The translations under genes were made by a program, and so were the position numbers. From Triglochin maritima (Eukaryota; Streptophyta; Magnoliopsida; Alismatales; Juncaginaceae), in contig OY821775.1 in the NCBI GenBank assembly GCA_963682175.1, forward strand, positions 30,192,053 through 30,256,052: DNA of 64,000 nucleotides, given 5' to 3'. This document shows positions 58,560 to 64,000 of this stretch, piece after piece. The notes under the pieces are model-generated. The model saw nothing but the letters and a program-made list of their open reading frames with translations. It had not been told where the DNA came from and searched no databases. The stretch's first letter is position 1; every line of letters starts with the position of its first letter.

Positions 58560-59097
58560 GGATACAATGGGAGGTGAAGAGTTCTATTTATAAGCATGGA
58601 AAAAACTAATCCGGGACAATCCCCCGATGTAGGACTAAACCAATACCAAAAATAGCCTAACAAACATTAATACAAGTCCAGGCAAAATCTTAGCGGATCT
58701 GGGATGATCCAGACCGCCAATTGGCGGTCTATAAGGCCCAGATCCGTCTGCTTTTTGTGTTGGGTTTTTCTTGAAGTATTTCTTGGTCTTGGATGCATCT
58801 ACTTGGTTTGTTGGAGCTCCGACCCGAATTAAATTGCCAAAATACTCTCCATGATGGTGTGGAGTTTCCTATTTTGCTCTTAGGTCCTTCGGTCTTACGA
58901 TCAGGTCCTTCTCCCTTGCATCCTAGTCCCCAGGTCTCACAATTAAGTCATTTTTCTTGCTTTTGGGTCATTTCATGGCTCTTCTCTTCAAACCTCTTTA
59001 TTCCTGAAAACTAAACATAAAACTCATCATGTAGCATTGCTTAGGTGTAAGATAATGGATATAAGATACAAATATAAGCATGAAATGATGTGAATCA
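58560..59097 (-). repeat. Family 1 LTR fragment inside element E
   Basis: Covers the LTR from just below TATA (58585-58592) through USE (58625-58635) and a perfect palindrome (58711-58730) to the LTR end TGAATCA at 59097. The other half of the LTR is absent. Confidence 0.88.
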
Positions 59098-59875
59098 GTG
59101 TTTGCAACAGAATTGGTATCGAGGATGACAAAATCGACTGGAAATATAAAATCTCGAACTTTGATAAGCACGTCCTCGATAATCCCTTTTGGAATACGAA
59201 TGCATCTATCTACCAATTCGAGGGTGATCTTAGTTGGTTTCAATTCTCCCAAGTTCAATTGTTGATAAACAGAAAATGGGAGGAGGTTGACCGCCGATCC
59301 TAAATCAAGCAATACATTACTCATGCTAGTGTCCTTTATCGTACAATGAATAGTAGGACACCCAGGGTCCTTGTATTTTTTGTAGGTGGGATTGGACAAA
59401 ATTGAGCTTACATTTGCATCCAAGAATGTTTTCTTAGGAACATTGGTTGTGCAGAGATCTTTTAACACTTTGGCATATTGAGGTATTTGTTGGATGACAT
59501 CCAACAAGGGGATGTTAACCTTAACTTGCTTAAACACCTCTAATATCTTGTCCATTGTGTCACTCTGCTTTTTGGTTAACCTACTTGGATAAGGAGCTTC
59601 TGACAGGTAGGTTTTCTGCAGTGCCTGAGAAGTAGGCGTTGGTGTATTACCCTCACCCTCAGCCTCTTCTTCACCACCATTCCCACTAAGGGACTGCATA
59701 GATGGTGGTGGGTGTGGCAAGGAAATGTGATTGTCAACCTGCTCTCCATTCCTTAAGGTCACAATGGAATTGACATGGTGAACAGGTTCCTCCACATGGT
59801 TCACTTGCCTCCCCCGAGGTACCACATTCTCATTTTGCATGTGTTGTTGCTGTTACATGCGGAGGTTAGCCTCAG
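59098..59875 (-). pseudogene. Element E protease (C-terminus replaced)
   Basis: Reads QNENVVPRGRQVNHVEEPVH, YPSRLTKKQSDTMDKILEVF, YKDPGCPTIHCTIKD, LLDLGSAVNLLPFSVYQQLN, VDFVILDTNSVANT, and then runs into DSHHFMLIFVSY, which is LTR sequence. A small in-frame loss shortens LCTTKSKTNVPKK to LCTTNVPKK. A stop lies just upstream (NLRM-stop-QQQ). Confidence 0.85.
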
Positions 59876-61385
59876 GATGGCTAAGGAAAGACCATCTCTC
59901 CCTTTCATATACAGACTGAGCCAATTGACCCATTTGAAGCTCAAGAGATTTGATGATCTGCTGATTTGAAGTGAGAACTTGACTTGTGGTTGACATAAAA
60001 AAATTCATTGAGTTTTCAAGTCCACGAGTCAAGGTCTTAAGCGAATTGAATCGGGTTTCTATATTGTTGGAATTTGGGAAACTCGATTGATTGGTGATTT
60101 GAGATTGGGGTGGCTAATAAGATTGTGCATGCATGGGAGGTTTGTATGGTTGGTTAGGTGGTCGAGAGGAGTTTGAAGGACAACCCAGGGCATTATTTTG
60201 GTTCCATTAAAAATTAGGGTGGTTCCTCCATCTGGGATTATAAGATGATGAGTATGGGTCATTCCTAGCTCTATCAAAGATGGCGTTGACATGTTCCATC
60301 TCAGGAGGAATAGACGCACACTCGCTTCCTACATGACCTATCATACCACATGAATGACAGGGAACTGGACCAGATGTGTACACGTGAGGTGCACCTTGTT
60401 GGTTTTGGAGCTCAATCGAATCCATACGGCGCATTAAGGCCGCAATGCGCGCCACAGTGGTCGTACTGGTATCGACAGTAAATGCGGCACCCGATCTAGT
60501 CGAGTTTGCATTTGCGATCCTCGCTTCTATGCTAGATGATGCTGGGGGTTCCCTCACACTCTCCCACTGCATGGTTTTCTCAGCGAGGTCGTCTAGGAAA
60601 GTTCATGCTTCCCTTTCATCCTTTCCTAAGAACTCTCCTTGACACATGGACTGAAGGAGCGTTCAGGACGGGATGTGAAGACCCTCGTAGACAATCTGAC
60701 ATAGGTGCCACAACTCATGCCATGGAAAGGGCATGAGGATAGTAGCTACCTGAACCTCTCTAAATATGCATGAAATGTTTGCGTCTCAAGTTGATAGAAC
60801 AAATTGATTCCGTTCCTCAATTTTTGAGTCTGATGATTTGGAAAGTACTTCTTGAGGAAATGCAGATTGAAATTCATCCCAAGTCCTAAAGGCATTCACC
60901 TGGTTGCTGTACAACCACTTCTTGGCATCATCCTTCAGTGCAAAGGGGACAAGCCTAAGATGGATGGAGTCTGTGCTAAGTTGTTGCAGCTTGAACATAG
61001 CACAAACCTCCTCAAATTCCCTGAGAAAGATATAGGGGTCACCCTTCCCAGTGAAGTGAGGGAGCATGGAAATAAACTGAGGCTTAACCTCAGAGTGGTT
61101 CACATTCGCCTCTGGCAATATGATGCATGAGGGTAGAGCGGTACGACTTGGGTAGCATCGATCACGGAGAGGTATAGGAGTCATAACATGACGAACATGT
61201 GGGTCCAGCAACTGCTCCTCCTCGTGGAAATTAGCAGCCATTGAACCTGGACTGTGTGTGACACGAGAGGAGGGCGGCATCGAGAAATCGACTACCGAAG
61301 CAGGGTTGACGACACGTCTCGTCAAACGGCCACTCTCGTCTCGTGCCCACATAAGCATGCATAAAGGTGCACACATAGAAACCAA
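59876..61385 (-). pseudogene. Element E gag
   Basis: N-terminal part 61385-60786 (EANVNHSEVKPQFISMLPHF; LREFEEVCAMFKLQQLSTDS) is followed by a frameshift near 60850. The second part has ESVREPPASSSIEARIANAN, the zinc knuckle CHSCGMIGHVGSEC and NPRWRNHPNF before a TAA. It then continues in frame through GQLAQSVYERERWSFLSHPE into the protease linker. Confidence 0.85.
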
Positions 61386-62138
61386 AACCTTTTTTCTTCA
61401 AAATAAAGAAGGTGCGTAGAGGAGAAGACGGGAGGCCACAGAAGAGAGAGAATGACTCAGGATAGAAGGGAAGAAGTCATTATGCTACGGTGGGTGGGTA
61501 CAGATAGAATCACACAAGCAAACAAGGCTCAAACAATCCTAACTACGGGTGGGTAGGTACAGCTAGACAATGCCTGACTGCTAGGTCACACTGCCTCAAC
61601 ATGCCTCACCTACCTACAACGAGGACCACAAAGCCCAGCAAGTGAGTCAGGATCCGGAGATCTCGTCTCTCCTACTATCGACAGAGTGGGAGATGCCGAT
61701 CAGGCCATGACGGTTTGGACCGGATCACTCTCCTAATGCGCCTGAAATCCTTAGGGTCAATGTCTACTTGATTTTAAAATTAGGCTCTTAATTAGTGTGG
61801 TTTTGGGGGCGAAGGAAAGGGTGATGAAATCCCCCACCTTATATTATATGGGACAACCCCTCCTTAGTAGTGTTTTGGAGTCTTAATCTAGCAATCAACT
61901 CTCCAAACAAACACTCAACTCACACTTGTTGCAATGCAATGAATGAGAGTAGGAAATGCGTACCTCACGCCAGCACTCAACAATTGAAAGTAAAGCTAAA
62001 AGAAAAGACAATTTACGTGCCTAAGTCGAGTACATGATGCATGACCTAAACAAGAAAGAATGTCTAATCTTTTGCTTTGGGTTTTAAGGTCCAGGTTGCT
62101 TAAAGGAAGATTGATTATTGATCTGGGAACAAACTATA
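61386..62138 (-). other. Element E leader, partial
   Basis: Colinear with the B and D leaders. It stops before the palindrome and primer site. Confidence 0.75.
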
Positions 62139-64000
62139 AGTAAACTCTAGGATTTCGTGTCCTTATGTATGTATATATTTTAAAAAAATTAATACAACAT
62201 ATAAGATCGATTTCATATTTTCAACAATTTTTATGTACATTACTTTGTGTTTATACACATATCATGCAATCCTACATATATTAAAATAAATCACAAAGAG
62301 AGAATCATACCTAAAGGTTCTCTAAAACCTTTTGAAGATCTGGAGTCGCGTTGCCCGTAGAATCGTCCACCGATTTGCCTCAGAGTGTTCACCAAACTCT
62401 AAACAATATTAGAGAGAAATGAGCTAGTCAATCAATCTCTAATAAGGCTTACAATCTAGCTAACAACCCCTCTTTGAGCTCCTGAGATTTCTATCTCCTA
62501 AACTCAAAATTAATAAGATATCTTCGTGGTGATTAGAGGAGAGATTAATGAGAGAGAAAAATTTGCATTAACATAAACAAGTAGGAGGAGGAGTGCTTTT
62601 ATAGTCACCCAAAACATCCTTATCAAGAACTAATCCTTAGTCGTGATCTATTGCGTATTCTCTCCTAAAATTAATCTCTAATTGCCACATAAGCATCCTC
62701 TAAAACATTTTAAATAAATCTAAAATTAATCCACCCATGATCTAATTAATCTCTTAATAATTCAGGCAGAAATCGCACTGTTCGGTTGACCAAGAATTAT
62801 TCGGTTAACTGAACCATTCAGTTTTAACATGTGTTCGGTGCACTGTGAGCTAGACGGTCGACCGAAGCCGCATGAGAAAAATTCTATGGAAAATTTCGGA
62901 CGAACCACGTCATCTCTTCGGTCGACCGTTGACTCGCCAAAATTTCTCCTGGACCATAGTCATCGGATGACCGTGTCACCATCGGTCTACCGAAAATACT
63001 ATTTGTTGGTTGACCGTTCACGCTCGGTTAACCGAACCCGATTGTCCAGGCACTCCATAAAATTTCGGTCAACCAATTGTGATTACCCGTTCCTCATTCG
63101 GTTAACCGATCCGAAGATACCCCGGTCGACCGAACCCTGAACGGTTCACCATGTTTGACCCCGATTTTGCCTTGGTCAAATTTTGGATTTATTTCCAACA
63201 AAATTTGATCTTTTGGGTTTTTTAGCAAATTCATATCTTACGTAATATATTAGATTCTAATTATGTCAATTCTCCTGACATATTTCTTTTATTCGTTCAC
63301 CACATGTGTCTCATTTTCATATGAAACCTGACACATCATATGAACTTAAAATCAAGCTTCTTGTTTCCTAGTTTTGTGGTGTGACCTATAGGAGGATCTA
63401 AGCCAAATTGGCAGCGATATTAAACACTTAATATCTCAAATTATAAGCGGTTTCTAGCTACACATTATAGTTACCCAATTAGCATAGATGTCTTTTTTCC
63501 ACCCGAACCAAAACACGATCCATTTAGTGATGTAAGTGCACCACTTGTGTCCGTCTTTTGCTTATGATATTAAGAATATATACAAAATAGAAATGTGTTA
63601 TCTTTGTATTATATTCATTTCTTGATCTCCTTAAGCTAATTATAAATATGTAACTTAACTCAAGTTACATTTTGCACATTATAATTTTTTCTTTATCAAG
63701 GGCCCACTAATATCATCACTCAATTAAGAGGGGCAATGATAATCGTTTTACTAGCTATCTTTTCCAACACAAGTCATGTAAAACTAACTATTACCTTTAT
63801 CACTATACTCATTGATAGCTTTTGACAATAGTCAAATTAAGCACTTCTCGAGTGAAAAGATATAAGTCTCATATCTTAGGATCCAAGACACAGTAAAACA
63901 TTAATGACACGAAACACAATTTCATAATGTTTTACTTGTTAGGTCTATTCAATATATAAAAGTAATCTTTTTCTCTTTTATATACTCGTGTCGCCAATTA
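62139..64000 (-). mobile_element. LTR-like sequence running off the window
   Basis: No protein domain. A minus-strand TATAAAAG (62596-62603) lies downstream, in minus-strand sense, of an array of CGGTYRACCG palindromes (62780-63150), the same layout as in the SIRE-like LTR. AT-rich sequence follows to the window end. An LTR in minus orientation, with U3 at higher coordinates, is the best reading; it may have inserted into element E, whose remainder would then lie beyond the window. The ends are not located and the class is not certain. Confidence 0.4.
62780..63150. repeat. Array of CGGTYRACCG palindromes
   Basis: Copies include GGTCGACCG near 62855, CGGTCGACCG near 62920, GGTTGACCG near 63008, CGGTTAACCG near 63025 and 63098, and CGGTCGACCG near 63123, with variants between them. 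An open frame across it (62829-63140) is coincidental. Confidence 0.8.

Larger units (their letters stand above)
58420..62138 (-). mobile_element. Element E: damaged Athila-like family 1 element with an LTR fragment inside its protease
   Basis: From left: a piece of the protease C-terminus (58422-58540), an LTR fragment (about 58560-59097), then protease, gag and leader colinear with B up to about 62138. There the match ends within GGGAACAAACTATA. No 5' LTR or primer site follows. The LTR fragment replaced about 190 bp of protease sequence. Element E keeps gag and protease in one frame at the junction, showing the ancestral arrangement. Confidence 0.85.

Noticed and set aside
31697..62138. 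C and E read as one element simply interrupted by D
   Set aside because: The flanks overlap by a diverged 67-bp segment and lack a short duplication, so a single clean insertion does not explain the junctions.
62829..63140. 103-codon frame in the right-hand tail
   Set aside because: Its open length results from the repeated CGGTCGACCG-type motif, which lacks stops in that frame. The protein shows only the repeat.

Overview
The window looks like a repeat-dense heterochromatic stretch of a flowering-plant nuclear genome. The evidence is plant-type Athila-like, chromovirus and Ty1/copia retrotransposons, a CACTA transposon, plant FAR1-type and Ulp1-type transposon relics, and primer sites matching plant tRNA-Asp and initiator tRNA-Met. 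I found no host gene that looks intact. Nearly every long reading frame belongs to a mobile element, and most are interrupted by stops or frameshifts.

Layout: (1) 1-4360 is old AT-rich DNA with a FAR1/MULE transposase relic (93-333) and a GC-richer unclassified repeat (about 590-2900). (2) 4361-15955 is a complete CACTA transposon with a 3-bp ATG target duplication. It has lost its transposase and carries an Ulp1-protease relic, a fragment of an Athila-like leader, a 62-bp hAT-type element with perfect 8-bp duplication, and a nested gag-less chromovirus (6742-15452). (3) 15959-31696 is the old flank again, with a second Ulp1 relic, cut by a solo LTR (16864-18241, TSD GGTTG), a full Athila-like gag-protease element B (19138-27721, TSD CCCCA) and a SIRE-like solo LTR (29960-31460). 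(4) 31697-62138 is a nest: element C (minus strand), whose LTR holds the second-family gag-protease element F (31852-39090, TSD CTATA); element D (plus strand, 42470-58419), whose 5' LTR holds a Ty1/copia element (43749-51819, TSD TTGAT); and the damaged element E (minus). (5) 62139-64000 is an LTR-like tail that runs off the window.

The most striking content is a group of non-autonomous Athila-like elements (B, C, D, E plus solo LTR A, and a second family F). Where the body survives (B, D, F) they keep tRNA-Asp primer site, gag and protease but have no reverse transcriptase, RNase H or integrase, so they must be mobilised by partners. Family 1 has an snRNA-type promoter (USE plus TATA at constant 31-32-nt spacing) in every LTR copy, a near-perfect palindrome repeated in the LTR and in the leader, and a conserved C-terminal protein tail of unknown function. 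Both families also share a 3' noncoding block and an internal copy of the polypurine-tract motif.
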